A stretch of DNA of 64,000 nt from Eurosta solidaginis. Lineage: Eukaryota > Arthropoda > Insecta > Diptera > Tephritidae. Each line of letters begins with the position of its first letter. The stretch's first letter is position 1. Location of the stretch: contig NC_090321.1 in the NCBI RefSeq assembly GCF_040869045.1, forward strand, positions 31,989,426 to 32,053,425, given 5' to 3'. The notes beneath the pieces were generated by a model. The model was not told the DNA's origin. It did not search any database and saw nothing but the letters and a program-made list of their open reading frames with translations. The position numbers and the translations under genes are program-made. This document shows positions 22,051-32,650 of the stretch, in pieces.

Positions 22051-22297
22051 TATATTCTAACCCCTTAGGCTTCTTATATTGAGTCGCATGTAAATTTTGC
22101 CTGTACCCCACCACATTTTTCCAAGCTGTGTGCACAATATATTCTACGCCTGCTTGTTTATTTGGAAGATGTAAAACTGACCTTCCTCCGTAGGCTGAGA
22201 TACCGTAAGTACTTTTCAATCCTGTGTCGGTATGATGGGATTCTGATTTTGCAGAATTCGCCGTGTATCCTCCGACTTCATCACGCATAGTATCCAT
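22051..22297 (-). other. unrecognised open frame next to a SINE
   Basis: The minus frame starting MDTMRDEVGGYTANSAKSES (22297) runs 80 or so codons before entering the SINE. The composition is balanced (KSTYGISAYGGRSVLHLP), unlike random A+T-rich frames, so it may be a decayed coding exon or retroelement piece. No domain recognised. Confidence 0.3.
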
Positions 22298-22309
22298 ACC
22301 TTAACTTTT

Positions 22310-22750
22310 GGTACCGTGGGAATTTGCGCTTTATCGACCACCTCAAACCGCGCGTTCGCGCCTTACCTTTGGAGGTTTGGAACCACTTTCTCCAGCCACC
22401 GCAAGCTCGCGATGTTGTCGCACGCTGTCATCTTCGCACCATTATATAGTCTTAGCATTACCCCCTTTTAGCACCTCCGAGAAAGTCGGAGTTTTAGCGT
22501 TATCTACTTTTGGCTTATCTCCTACTTCCGTAATGGGCACTTTGCAATTTTTGATGTCCTCCCCCCGACTCGCAGCTTTCCCTAGATGGCCCGGTATCGG
22601 GAAGGCTCCGTTTGAATGCAGCCGAATTTATCCCCTGGCTGCAAATAGTCAAATAGACAGGGTCCGCATAACACCCTGGATTAGGGGGTTGGCAATACTT
22701 GGTCAGCGACATCCCGCCACCCTCCTATGGGGCGAAACGGCGTAGCTGCC
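22310..22750 (-). pseudogene. possible LINE ORF1 remnant in a GC-richer block
   Basis: The minus strand reads GHLGKAASRGEDIKNCKVPI, TEVGDKPKVDNAKTPTFSEV and LKGGNAKTI-stop. The short basic run ending TFSEVLKG resembles the linker of ORF1 (Gag-like) proteins in R1/LOA LINEs. The block is clearly richer in G+C than its surroundings. A 145-codon frame on the plus strand over the same bases is most likely its shadow. Confidence 0.35.
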
Positions 22751-24189
22751 AATCCTAAACCGCTCCGCATCATAGTCGCGCGCTAAAGAGTTCGGTGCCT
22801 ACCCTAGTGAGGGCACAGGGGGATTTAAGTGGTAAATAAAGGGCTGGCATAAATTGCGTATCAAAAGTATACAAAGAAAAGTGGAAGTAAATAAAACAAA
22901 AGCGATTATTTAGATGAGTTAGAAATATACGTACTTTGCAAGCAAGCTTAATAAGCTGTGCAAAATCAGCTTGAAGAGCAAAGCTGATAGGAAGCAGGGA
23001 TGCAAAAAATATCCTAGCGCATATATCTTTAAATATGTATGTTTGTGAAGTTTGTATGTTTGTATAATAAAAACCAAACAAACCGAATTACAAATTCGTT
23101 TTTAAAGACGTAGCATGTCAGCTGTCAACTATGAAAGGCATGTAAGCACCTTTGTGTATATGTATAACAATACCAAAAAGGCTAAAGAAATACACACACA
23201 TACAAGCCACGACATATGTCTGTATATAACTTTCAATCATTTGCTGGCTTACAGGCAAGAGCTTTGGAGTACCCACTTACATTCGGTGCGTTTAGGCAAA
23301 CGGATTGAAATAGTGAAATCAAAAAAGGTCCACAACACACATCGAAAACAAATAAATCAGTTAAAGAAAATATTGTGAAATATACCCTAAATATGTACGT
23401 ATTGTATACGAAACAAATAATTCACAAAAGAAAACAAATCTTTTAACAAATGCTGTCGCATTCGACCCACAAACTTTCATGTTATACATACGGCTAGAGG
23501 ACATGACCGTGTTGACCGGTCGCATAGACGCTTGGTTGGCTACTTTCTGTGCTGCCAATGATTTAGTTGTATCGCTTGCGATAATAAATGTGCAAAGCTT
23601 TTGTATTTTTGACCTCATTCATCGGTTTAAGGTTGGTGGGTAAGCAAAAGAGGAATGAGTGTGTGTAAACTATAAAATGGCACACGTAAGAGTCCGAATG
23701 TAAGCAACGTATTTCAAAGATCCCTGATGGAATTAACTGTAATTTAATTGGGATTAAGATAGACTTAATGCTTGACACTGGATTAGCTATGTGCTTGAGC
23801 GCCAATTTTTTAATTTCTATGCCTTACTTTGAGCTACCTTTTGTTAAGCATGTTTGAATTAAAATTTTATTTTGCACACAAAAGTTTGAAATAATAATAA
23901 TAATACCCAACGGATTAAAGCCCTTCAAAGCCCCCCGACCGGCGCGAGAAGCGCGTCCGCATGACGCACGGATTTGTTTTTGCGGAGTTGTTGATAGGCG
24001 GAGGTTTGTTAAGCGTCGAGATCTAAAACTGCTCAGCTACAGAATAAAAATCATCAGCTAAGTACTATACATAACAGTTACAAATTATACATATACATAC
24101 GACATTGTTAAATAAGTGAACAGTTTTAACAGTTAATATAGGATAAGAAAGCTTTCTTTATGGTAAAAATTGAATCCGTTATATCAATT
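22751..24189. other. unassigned; includes a GC-rich hairpin patch
   Basis: Mostly A+T-rich with ACACAC-type microsatellite hints at 23190. At 23925-23990 a sharp GC-rich patch (CCCCCCGACCGGCGCG, then GAGAAGCGCGTCCGC) can fold as GCGC-GAGAA-GCGC. No ORF recognised. Confidence 0.35.
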
Positions 24190-24360
24190 GAATTCGAATG
24201 AGTGTTAAAATCATAACACAAACACCCAAAAGGTTCATTTAATTAGAAATTAGTTCTAAACTGCCTCAAAAGAAGATGTTTGTAATGTCTTGACACCCGT
24301 GATGGGACGTTACAGTTTACTTCGTTCAAAAGAATTGGAATAGAAATTAATCCATTCAGG

Positions 24361-24424
24361 TTAGGTTAGGTTGAACTGGCCGGTCCATGCGGACCTCACA
24401 TAGACTGAATAATTCCGTAGTGTG
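24361..24424 (-). mobile_element. 64-bp retroelement 3' end with 12-bp TSD
   Basis: Flanked by AATCCATTCAGG at 24349-24360 and 24425-24436. On the minus strand the insert reads from CACACTACGGAATTATTCAG to CGGCCAGTTCAACCTAACCT-AA, that is a heavily 5'-truncated retroelement end with a CCTAA-type tail. The exact 12-bp duplication indicates target-primed insertion. Confidence 0.8.
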
Positions 24425-25390
24425 AATCCATTCAGGAGTTTAGTCAGAAATATAACGCCTAGCATTTCTCTACGACATGCAAGAGTTGGAAGATTGATAA
24501 ACTTCAACCGACTAGTATAAGGTGGAAGATTATACGCAGAGTCCCAATTAATTTCCTTGAAGAGAAAAGTAGAAATTGCTTTTGTATTGATTCAAGTCTA
24601 TCCCCATGAACTCGATATTGTGGATTCCAGACTATTGATCCGTATTCTAGTATCAGTTCTTTCATTCGTGGAACGGTGGTACAAAGATTTTAATAATGAA
24701 AGAACACCTCTAGCCTTATTGACATTAGCATTAATATGAAGGTTGAAAATAAGTTTAGCATCTATCGAGACTCCCAAGTCCACAAAATAGTTTACTGATA
24801 GAAGACAAAAATTATTAATTACGTAAGAGGCTGCTGGCATTTATTGAGTTTCAGCGGTATTGAATTTACGTTGCACCAAGTAACTAGGCAGTTTCATTCC
24901 GCTTGAAGCAATGCACGTTCTTCGATAGACGCGTAAGGTCTAGAAAGTTTTACATCATCAGCATACATTAAGATTTTGGAATATTTTATAGTTGTACAGA
25001 TATCATTAATAAATAGCAAGAACAGAACTGACAAAGGTGACTGCCCTGTGGGACGCCAGAGGGAACATCGATGACATTTGAAAAAGTATTTTTAAAAATA
25101 ACTTTCTATGACCGCAGGGATACGACGATCCACTGGGTGAGACCAGGTTGGGAGCCAAGCCGATCCAGCTTGTAGATAAGTAAGGAGTGGGATACTTTGT
25201 CAAATGCTTTACTGAAATCAGTGTAAATAACATCGGTGTGAAGATTTTCTCTAAATCCATTAGAAACATGAGTTGTGAATTCAAGTATATTAGTAATGGT
25301 AGATTTGCCTTTACAGAATCCATGTTGCGGTTCTGCAATCAAAGTAGAAATGGAAAATGTTAGTTGATTGGTAGCGATAGCTTCAAACAA

Positions 25391-25622
25391 TCAGTAAAAA
25401 TCACCCTCGGTTCTGAATGAACACACAGCACATACACATAACTAAATATACGCAAGCATCAATTTTGACAATACTTGCTCATGTACCTACGAACTATAAA
25501 TACAGCACAAACGACAACAGATCAGAATGAAAATCGACACTGATGATGGCACAACGCCGAAACCGGTTTGTCTCAAAACCAAATTTGACAAAGGATGACG
25601 GAAAATCGTTCCAATATGCATC
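25391..25622. mobile_element. 232-bp insertion with 12-bp TSD, Penelope- or SINE-like
   Basis: AGCTTCAAACAA at 25379-25390 is repeated at 25623-25634, and removing the insert restores the LINE reading KLFEA-IATNQL. The insert carries CACTGATGATGGCACAACGC followed by CGAAACCGGTTTGTCTC, which contains the CTGATGA and GAAA core boxes of a hammerhead ribozyme with a GGC/GCC stem between. Penelope-like elements carry such ribozymes; the match here is suggestive only. A 31-nt piece recurs in B3. Confidence 0.7.
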
Positions 25623-26884
25623 AGCTTCAAACAACTTTGGAATGGCCGACAACTTTGCTATTCCTCGGTAGTTCTGTACACACGATCTACTACCACGGAT
25701 TTTTTTAGAAAACAAGTGGGAATTAAATCAGCACCGTACTTGTAAGATTCTTTCAAAGACATTAAATATGAAAAAACTTCATCTGGAGATATTTCTGGAA
25801 TATTAATTTTGTTAAGTGAGTTAAGTTGAAATGGATATTTATTTGAAAAAGTTTTAAATTCAGTGGAAGAGTGGGACTTGAAGAATTGTGCAAAGAAATT
25901 AGAAGTTGATCGTCGCTAGACAAATCATACTGGTATTTCATACCAGAAAGAAACCATTTAATCCTACGTTTAGAGTTTAGGAAATCGTAGAAAGCTTTCG
26001 GATTGCAATTTATTTTCTTTTTCATGGTACAGAGATAGGTATTTATTTAATTCAAAATATTTATGACGCAAAATAGAGTACTGCAAGTAATCGGAGTGAG
26101 ACCCCGACCTTTTGAATAATTTTAAGAAGCGCGATTTTCTGTTTTTTAAAAGACCTTGGCAGCTCTTTAGTGAACCATATTTGGACTGGTTCGGTAGACA
26201 CACGTTTTTGCTTAGGTACGTGTTTTTCCAAAATACCATAAATGGTGGGATAGAAGTCAGAAATATTTTTGTCAATATCTACACCATACTTGGGCCAAGC
26301 CACTGTATATAAAGTTTGATTAAGTTTACTAAAATTAGCCTTCGCAAATTCAAATCTGAAGCTTGATTCGTATTTAGTAGCAATGCTACTCGGAGAATTT
26401 CTCTCGAATTCGTATGCTATTTCCAGGGAAGGATGGTAAGGGTCTTCAGGTACAGTAAGAGGTTCACCCCAGCTTAGAGTACATTTGGATGTATCTTCAA
26501 CAAATACCAAATTAAGGGTCCTCCCGAACATGTCAGGAATTATATTTATCTATTTAAGGCAAAGTTCATTTATTTCGGCTAAAAATTCGTTGTTGGACAG
26601 TTTTGAAGAAATAGGTACAATATCTTTATCAGATATGGTCCATAATATATGCGGGAGATTAAAGTCACCCAGGACTATCATCAAATCAATGGACTTCGGA
26701 ATTGAATTAACAATTTTGAGCAGGGAAATATGATCCATATATACCGAAGGATCAGAAAATGGTGGGTCATATTGACGATAGTGGCAGAAAATCTGATCGC
26801 ACGAGTGGTTAAAGATATCGAAAATTCCTGTAAAAGGGATAACTGCAATCAAGCATAAAGTGATTTGATGATTCTACTTCATCA

Positions 26885-28168
26885 TCCTCCATACGGATGC
26901 TGCGGGATGGAGTTTCCAGTATATTGAGACGAACCGCATAAATATTGAAACCTTATGTAATACATGGTACGCCTTTGGAACGTATAATTATTGCAAATGA
27001 TCTAGGTGTCCTTTTTGATCCGAAATTGAATTTTAAAATGCATATTTCATCTATTGCCAACAAAGCGTTGGCTTTACTTGGATTTGTTAAAAGACGGGCT
27101 AAAGAGTTCGATGATCCGTACCTCATTAAGGTCTTTACAAATCGCTGGTTCGTCCAATACTCGAGTATTGCTCATGCGTTTGGTCCCCTGTTTCTCAAAA
27201 GCATATAAAGCGTCTTGAGTCAGTTGATATTCGCATTGCGCGGCCTTAATTGGGACTCAAGTCTCCACCTTCCTCCATACAGAAGTAGACTTCTTCTTAT
27301 TAACTTACCCACCCTGGAAAATCGGAGAATATTACTGGGGGTATTGTTCATCCATAAGCTCATTATTGGAGAAATTGATTCTGCGGACCTTCTCAGCTTT
27401 TGCGGTTCCCCCTAGAGTATCTAGATACTACGTTCCTTTTTTTACCCCTTTGTCGACGAAACTTTGCTAAAAATAATCCTCTTCTTATCTGGTGCGCGCA
27501 CTACAATGACTTGTATATCTGTACCAGTCTTGAATGTACTTTTGCCACTATACGTAATGCAATTCTTGCCTATCTAATTTAAGAGATACAAGCTAACTTA
27601 ATTTAATTTGCCGGCGTTTATTTCTTCCATAAAAAACAGGAACCATCTCGTTTAAGAATGGAGGAACATTTATCAACATGTATCATTAAGAACGAACAAG
27701 ACAGTACTGTGTTGATTGGAATCTGGTGCATTCCAACAACGTAAAATACATGCTTTTTCATGAGTCACTGACCGGAATCGTATGCATTCCGGCAGTATAA
27801 TCTTATGGGTCAGGCCTCGAGCTGATTGGAATCCGGTGCATTCACACAACACAGGTCATGTTACTTTTTTATGTCTTGTGATGGCGTATCCTCATTACAC
27901 TACTCTTAGCACTGCCGGATGCCCATGACATGCTGCTTGGAATCTTGTTGCATTCCAACAGCAAGATTGGAATCCACTGCATTCCGAATTCATGCTGAGC
28001 GGAATCTGATGCATTCCGCCAATGTAAGATCTCGGTATAAGATCTTATTTGTGCTCATATTTTTTATTATTATTATATTCTGAAATTAAACTGCAATGTT
28101 CATTAATATATCTTTGTTTGTTATATAACATTGTTGAAATCTCGATATATCTTAAATTTTATCTTTTG
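26885..28168 (+). pseudogene. LINE copy L1a: C-terminal region and complete structured 3' UTR
   Basis: Readable blocks: ANDLGVLFDPKLNFKMHISS, NKALALLGFVKRRAKEFDDP (post-RT region), LIFALRGLNWDSSLHLPPYR, and NPLLIWCAHYNDLYICTSLE ending AYLI-stop near 27580. The 3' UTR (27583-28168) is nearly identical to that at 50957-51550 and holds the hairpin series. RT is absent; a stop at 27206 and a frame change near 27400 kill the frame. It ends abruptly at ATCTTTTGAG without the AAAT tail and abuts a minus-strand LINE. Confidence 0.85.
27716..28047 (+). other. series of seven stem-loops in the LINE L1a 3' UTR
   Basis: H1 27716-27736 TTGGAAT-CTGGTGC-ATTCCAA; H2 27772-27792 CCGGAAT-CGTATGC-ATTCCGG; H3 27826-27846 (right arm mutated here, intact in the other copy); H4 27937-27958 TTGGAAT-CTTGTTGC-ATTCCAA; H5 27967-27987 with one G-T pair; H6 27999-28019 GCGGAAT-CTGATGC-ATTCCGC; H7 28025-28047 TAAGATCT-CGGTATA-AGATCTTA. 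Outside a one-base bulge, stems extend (GTTG/CAAC in H1, ACTG/CAGT in H2, GCTG/CAGC in H4). H1-H3 are 54-56 bp apart and H4 follows at twice that. Role unknown; candidates are RT recognition, RNA packaging or stability, or a DNA-level protein array. Confidence 0.8.
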
Positions 28169-28169
28169 A

Positions 28170-29085
28170 GTAGTAACCACAGGTGGCCAGCGGAATCCCG
28201 AAACCCGCTCAGTTATACAGATGCGGGCTATGAAATCCGCTTGACAGTTGCCCGGGATATCACTGTGGTCTGGGACCCAGATAATCTTAATTATCAAATA
28301 GTTCGATGCAATCGCAAGCGAGGTCAGACACCCCCAGGCCACCCTCGAGCGCACTGTAGTTGAATTGAAAACCTTGATAGCCGCTTGGCTATTAGAGTAG
28401 ATGTTAAATTTCCTAGCCGTAGTAGCAGTGGATAGCATTTCATCCACCGCATCCTTAATCACAGCAACCTCCGCTTGGAATAAACTGCAGTGTTCAGCAA
28501 ACTTAAATCTGCGGCTTACTTAGCTCTTGACAAACGTTTCCGTCCAACTTCCACAGAGGATTCTTCTTCCCCACTACTCTCTCGGGGGAATGACTGGGGT
28601 TAAGGTTGTATAGCGAGCAGTTATCGGCATAAAATAGTCCCTTCTGTCCGGGATAAACTCATATCTGGTAAGAAGGCTAGAGTGTCCGAAGTCAGAAAGC
28701 CCATAGCCCCTATCACCAAGTCTAACCAACGACCGGGCCGCGGCCGCCTTTCTCGCAATATCTATTGGATGTATGTTCAGCATGACATTCAGTGCCACGT
28801 TAGCTGTTGTTCTAAGTGCGCCACTGATACCGACCAGCGCTGTCCGTTGCACTAACGCTAACAAAGTTAATATTATCACTTAATAAAGGGCTCAAGATTC
28901 ACTATAAATATTCTCGACAAGCACTTTTTTCTGGCTTCGCAAGCTTTCAAATAAGCCTTGTAAGCGATTGCAGCTGTGATTTATGCTATGTGCTTGCGTA
29001 CGGCGCACGCCAGTATAATTATAAGATCTAAAAGCAGCAAGTAGAATAGGCACCAGAGAGCTTCTAGTATTTACCAAAAGCAACG
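28170..29085 (-). pseudogene. LINE post-RT and RNase H region (R1/LOA group)
   Basis: From the right: QRTALVGISGALRTT, ALNVMLNIHPIDIARKAAAA (post-RT), then, after decay, EVAVIKDAVDEMLS-like, FNIYSNSQAAIKVFNSTTVR (RNase H; the usual SDSQAA Asp reads Asn) and IIWVPDHSDIPGNCQADFIA. The catalytic Asp change implies inactivity. Joined at 28168 to the 3' end of a plus-strand LINE. The same RNase H type is found at 42590-42950 and 54535-55440. Confidence 0.8.
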
Positions 29086-29759
29086 CATTATTTCATAGTT
29101 TAGGTCCTGGTTCTTGGTATTTCTGGTAAAACTATGAACACATTTAGTTTGTGTGTTAGGCCCTCACGGACAGTTCCAGCCAGTTAAACGTAAAATTTAG
29201 TTTTTTATTAAAGCTGTAAATTTCCTGCTGACCAAAAGTTTCACCCGCACATGCTTTTTATGGAAAGTACAATACGCCCAAATTGCATGTGTCCATTCGC
29301 TGACGGAAACCTTTTTCACAACAACTATATCATACCATTCTATAAACACAAAAAAGATTTTATATTATAGATTTATATCCTCCTTAAATTTTTTTCTTTG
29401 GAATACTTTTTGAAGTACTTGTTTGTTTTTGTATTTTATACAATGGCTTAGAACGTGACTGAAATCTATTTTGCCGCATTTTACTTACTCAAGCTACATT
29501 ATTTTGTGGTATTTGCCTGCTTCTTACTAAACTACTATTTTTTTGCTAAAAGAATACATATTCACATACCAACATACCACGAATACCAACATACATACTT
29601 GCATGCCGAGCATATGTGTTTGTTTGTTTGCATGTATTTTGTTTACCCTCAGGAATTTGTAGCATAATTTATATGTCCAATTCCATTGCTGGCCACACAC
29701 ATTTTTGTTTGCTAGCTCAGCTATTCAAGCAAGGCGCTGTTTAGATTGGAAAAATACCA
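29086..29759. other. unassigned
   Basis: No repeat or domain recognised. The plus frame at 29455-29667 is rich in Tyr, His and Phe and looks like noncoding DNA. Confidence 0.35.
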
Positions 29760-30599
29760 TTTTTATACCCAGCTGTACTTGTACACAGGGTGTTATATCT
29801 TTGCTTGGATAACAGTTGGTTGTACAGGTATAAAGGAATCGAGATAGATATAGACCTCCATATATCAAAATCAATAGTATCGAAAAAAAAAAATTTGATT
29901 AATCCATGTCCTTCCGTCCGCCTGTACATCTGTCCGTCCGTAAACACAATAACATGAGCAAATATTGAGCTGTCTTCACCAAATTCCGTATACGGGCTTT
30001 TTTGGACCCAGAATTGATTGGAAATTGGAACGATAACCACGCACACTTTTTCGATATCGAAAATTTAGAAAAATGGAAAAAATTTGACAATTCAAAAACG
30101 AATCCCACTAAGCTAAGAAATTTGGTAGTTGGATTGGTTTTATGACTCAAAACATAAATTCTAAAAAAAAAAAAAAAGTTGAATATGAGCGTAGCACCAT
30201 CCACATTTAGAATAAGAGAATTTTGGTAGTTTAACAAGCCGTAATTCAAAATCCGTAAAATATTACTTTGAAATTTGGTAGAGACACTATCCTTGCCAAA
30301 TTATATAAACTGAGTGAAGATAATCAAAATTGGTTAAAAACCACGCGCATTTTTCCTAAAGGCCTAACCTTAAAAAAGTTTGCAACAACTCTACGGTATC
30401 TAACTACATTTGACTGATATTCTACCTCAGTAGTAGTGATAGAACGATACGAGTACTGAGTGAGTAGGATCGATACTTTTCCAAAAAAGACTCGTTATTT
30501 ATGTACTCGATGCTTTTTTACAAGTACTGAGTAAAGTAGCCATAATTTACCTCGATACTTATCCCCGATACCTCACCAAGTGTAGATGGTCTACATTTT

Positions 30600-31840
30600 T
30601 AAGATCAAAAAATTTCAGGCCATTAACACCATAACTTGAGCATAAGCTGAGATCGTCGACGATGCGGTAAAATCTTCGCTTTTAACTTAATTCGACTTTT
30701 TGACAATGGTGGAATGGGCGACACTTTCTGCAAATGGTGGCAAAAGAAAAGTATGTGTTTACTCCATAAAAGTTGAATACATTTTAGCTTTTCATGCGAC
30801 AGAGCTTTTTGGTTCCACTGTGAAATTTACTTACAGCATCGTCGACTATATATTGGTATTTTAAATGGTCAAAATCAGATTATATCCACGACCACTTTCA
30901 AAAATGGGAAAAAAGGAGCAATGCCTTACCAAATACTGATGAAATGGTGAAACTTGATGAGTGGATAAAAAAAAAATTACGATGCTCACTATACATTTAT
31001 TACAATGGGCGTGACGCCGCCCACATTATGCAGAAGAAATTTTAAAAGTTTTGCAGGCCATACATCAAAAGCCGTTGATATCACTTTGGTATTTGGCGGA
31101 AATTTGGTCTTTGGTATTATATTGTAACGAATTTATTGCAAATCCTCTTATTTGCAACCTTCTGCTAAGTTCGAATCACTAAACTGTTGAATAAATAACT
31201 CCAATATTGAATAATAGAAAAATGGCCTTTATTAGAGTACTTCACAATAACACTTATACTTTGCAACTAGCTTGCTTAATAATCAAACTGACTGATAGCT
31301 TTAATGAAACAGATCTCTCGCCTCCACTGTTATCGCCCTTTTATACTGTCCGACCTCCTCGTTGCATATTTCTTGGCTTTTCTAATTCCAGTACTTACTA
31401 GTTATTTATTAATTTCTCAGCTACAACTACAGATGTATAATTTTTATAGCTTCTCTCATACCCCATGCGCTTGTATGTGTGAGCGCCACTTCCACAATCA
31501 CAATTGCATACCTTTAGGAGCATTTCAGATAAGATATCTGCATGTGCTGGTGCGTTGCTCTCAGCTGCGTGTACCTACATATGTGTAGACATAATGATTG
31601 AATTATTGATGTGAATTCACGCCACTGCTCAGCATCGGCCTAGAGATGGCAGTACCCCTTAGTGCCGCCAACATTCGTAACAATATATAGATCCAATCAA
31701 AAGCTGATAAGGACCACGCCTAATTTAAAAATGTGTTAGTGCAAAGTACAAAGTTATAAAAAAACTAAAATCGATCTGATTCCCTTTTATTTAGTTAGTT
31801 ACGTTTAATGCCATAAAAAAAATTCTTGACGCGATTTACT
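30600..31840 (+). repeat. family B/C-like internal modules inside the hAT
   Basis: Phrases TTAACACCATAACTTGAGCA, TATATCCACGACCACTTTCA, GGGCGTGACGCCGCCCACAT, AAGTTTTGCAGGCC and GGACCACGCCTAATTTAAAA are in the usual family order and continue across the solo LTR at 31123-31682. Neither a 5' TATAC hairpin nor a 3' GTTCGG hairpin was seen, so this is a partial copy, either inserted or captured by the hAT. Confidence 0.6.
31123..31682 (-). mobile_element. solo LTR (560 bp), ATAT target duplication
   Basis: Minus strand begins TGTTACGAATGTTGG and ends TTCGTTACA. ATAT flanks both sides (31119-31122, 31683-31686). TATAAAAG at 31338-31345 and AATAAA at 31228-31233 (complement) fit LTR promoter and polyadenylation signals. 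Same family as 49024-49688 in reverse orientation; both share CTGCCATCTC, AGGCCGATGCT and GTGAATTCACATCAATAATT. No internal retrotransposon sequence remains. Confidence 0.88.
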
Positions 31841-31965
31841 TGCGAGGCAATTTAGACTGAGCTTTTCTTCCCGTCGCACAATTTTAATTTGTAAGCATTT
31901 CATGGGAAAATACGCTCGAAGTGCTTGCGAAACCACTGCCGAGGGGCGACCCCGTTTATATCTAT
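31840..31965 (-). repeat. SINE V remnant
   Basis: Phrases GCAATTTAGACTGAGCTTTT, TTCATGGGAAAATACGCTC, CGAAGTGCTTGCG and CGAGGGGCGACCCCGTTTA match the middle and 3' part of SINE V. The tRNA-like head is missing. Confidence 0.5.
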
Positions 31966-32650
31966 ATGACACTACTTTATTTTGTCATGGAATCCAAGCT
32001 AGAAAAACTGACGAAACTTTATCGGAACTCCAAAATACAAAAATAATTTCCACCATGAGAAAGAGAGACCACAATTCCTCCAAAATTAGTGAGTTCGACA
32101 TGTTTTTGTTTATATTTTAAATTATATTTTTACATTTACATTTTTAACAATAAAAACAATGCAAATAACATGGGAAAATTATTTCCTTCTCTGATGGTTC
32201 ACTTTTTTACAAGATAGTTGATTTTAGTTGTGTTTTTATGCACAAACTTTTGATCTTAAAAAACAAAATTTCCATTTGTCAGAATAAATAAAGGAAAAAT
32301 GGCCGATTGTCAAAAAACCTATCGAAATACAAACAGGCTCCTTTGTTTTGAATGAACGAGATTTCATTTTTCTTGTATTTTGTAACTTTTTTGAAATATA
32401 GTTTACACACTTTTACCAGCACTGAAAGCGCATTAGGAAGGAAGGCGACAAAAAATATAAGAGAGAATAAAGTAGTGTCATATATGTATTAGAAAAACTT
32501 TTTTCTAAATGAAAATTTTTTTTTTATTTTAAATGCTTTAAATCGATCAAAAATCGTTTAAGTCATTTAATATTCTTGACGTTTCTCTCAAAATGTATCC
32601 TTTAAATATATGCAAGAGCACGCAATACCTCTTACTGATAATGAGTACTA

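Larger units (their letters stand above)
24190..26880 (-). pseudogene. LINE remnant: endonuclease, RT, C-terminus (Jockey/CR1 group)
   Basis: Read from 26880 downward: SDPSVYMDHISLLK and IVLGDFNLPHILW (AP endonuclease GDFN motif), LNLVFVEDTSK and PEDPYHPSLEI (end of endonuclease), a linker with VPKQKRVSTEPVQIWF, NYRGIAKLSAIPKLFEA (RT fingers), QHGFCKGKSTITNILEFTT, VIYTDFSKAFDKV (motif A), then YFVDLGVSIDAKLIFNLHI and the C-terminal region to about 24190. The YxDD block (near 25000) is not readable. Frameshifts throughout; interrupted at 25391-25622 and 24361-24424 by younger insertions with clean target duplications. Confidence 0.85.

Noticed and set aside
22308..22745. 145-codon plus frame in the GC-rich block
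   Set aside because: The opposite strand gives a better match to LINE ORF1-like wording; treated as a shadow.
24361..24372. TTAGG repeats as interstitial telomere
   Set aside because: The 12-bp target duplication around the 64-bp insert shows it is a retroelement tail.
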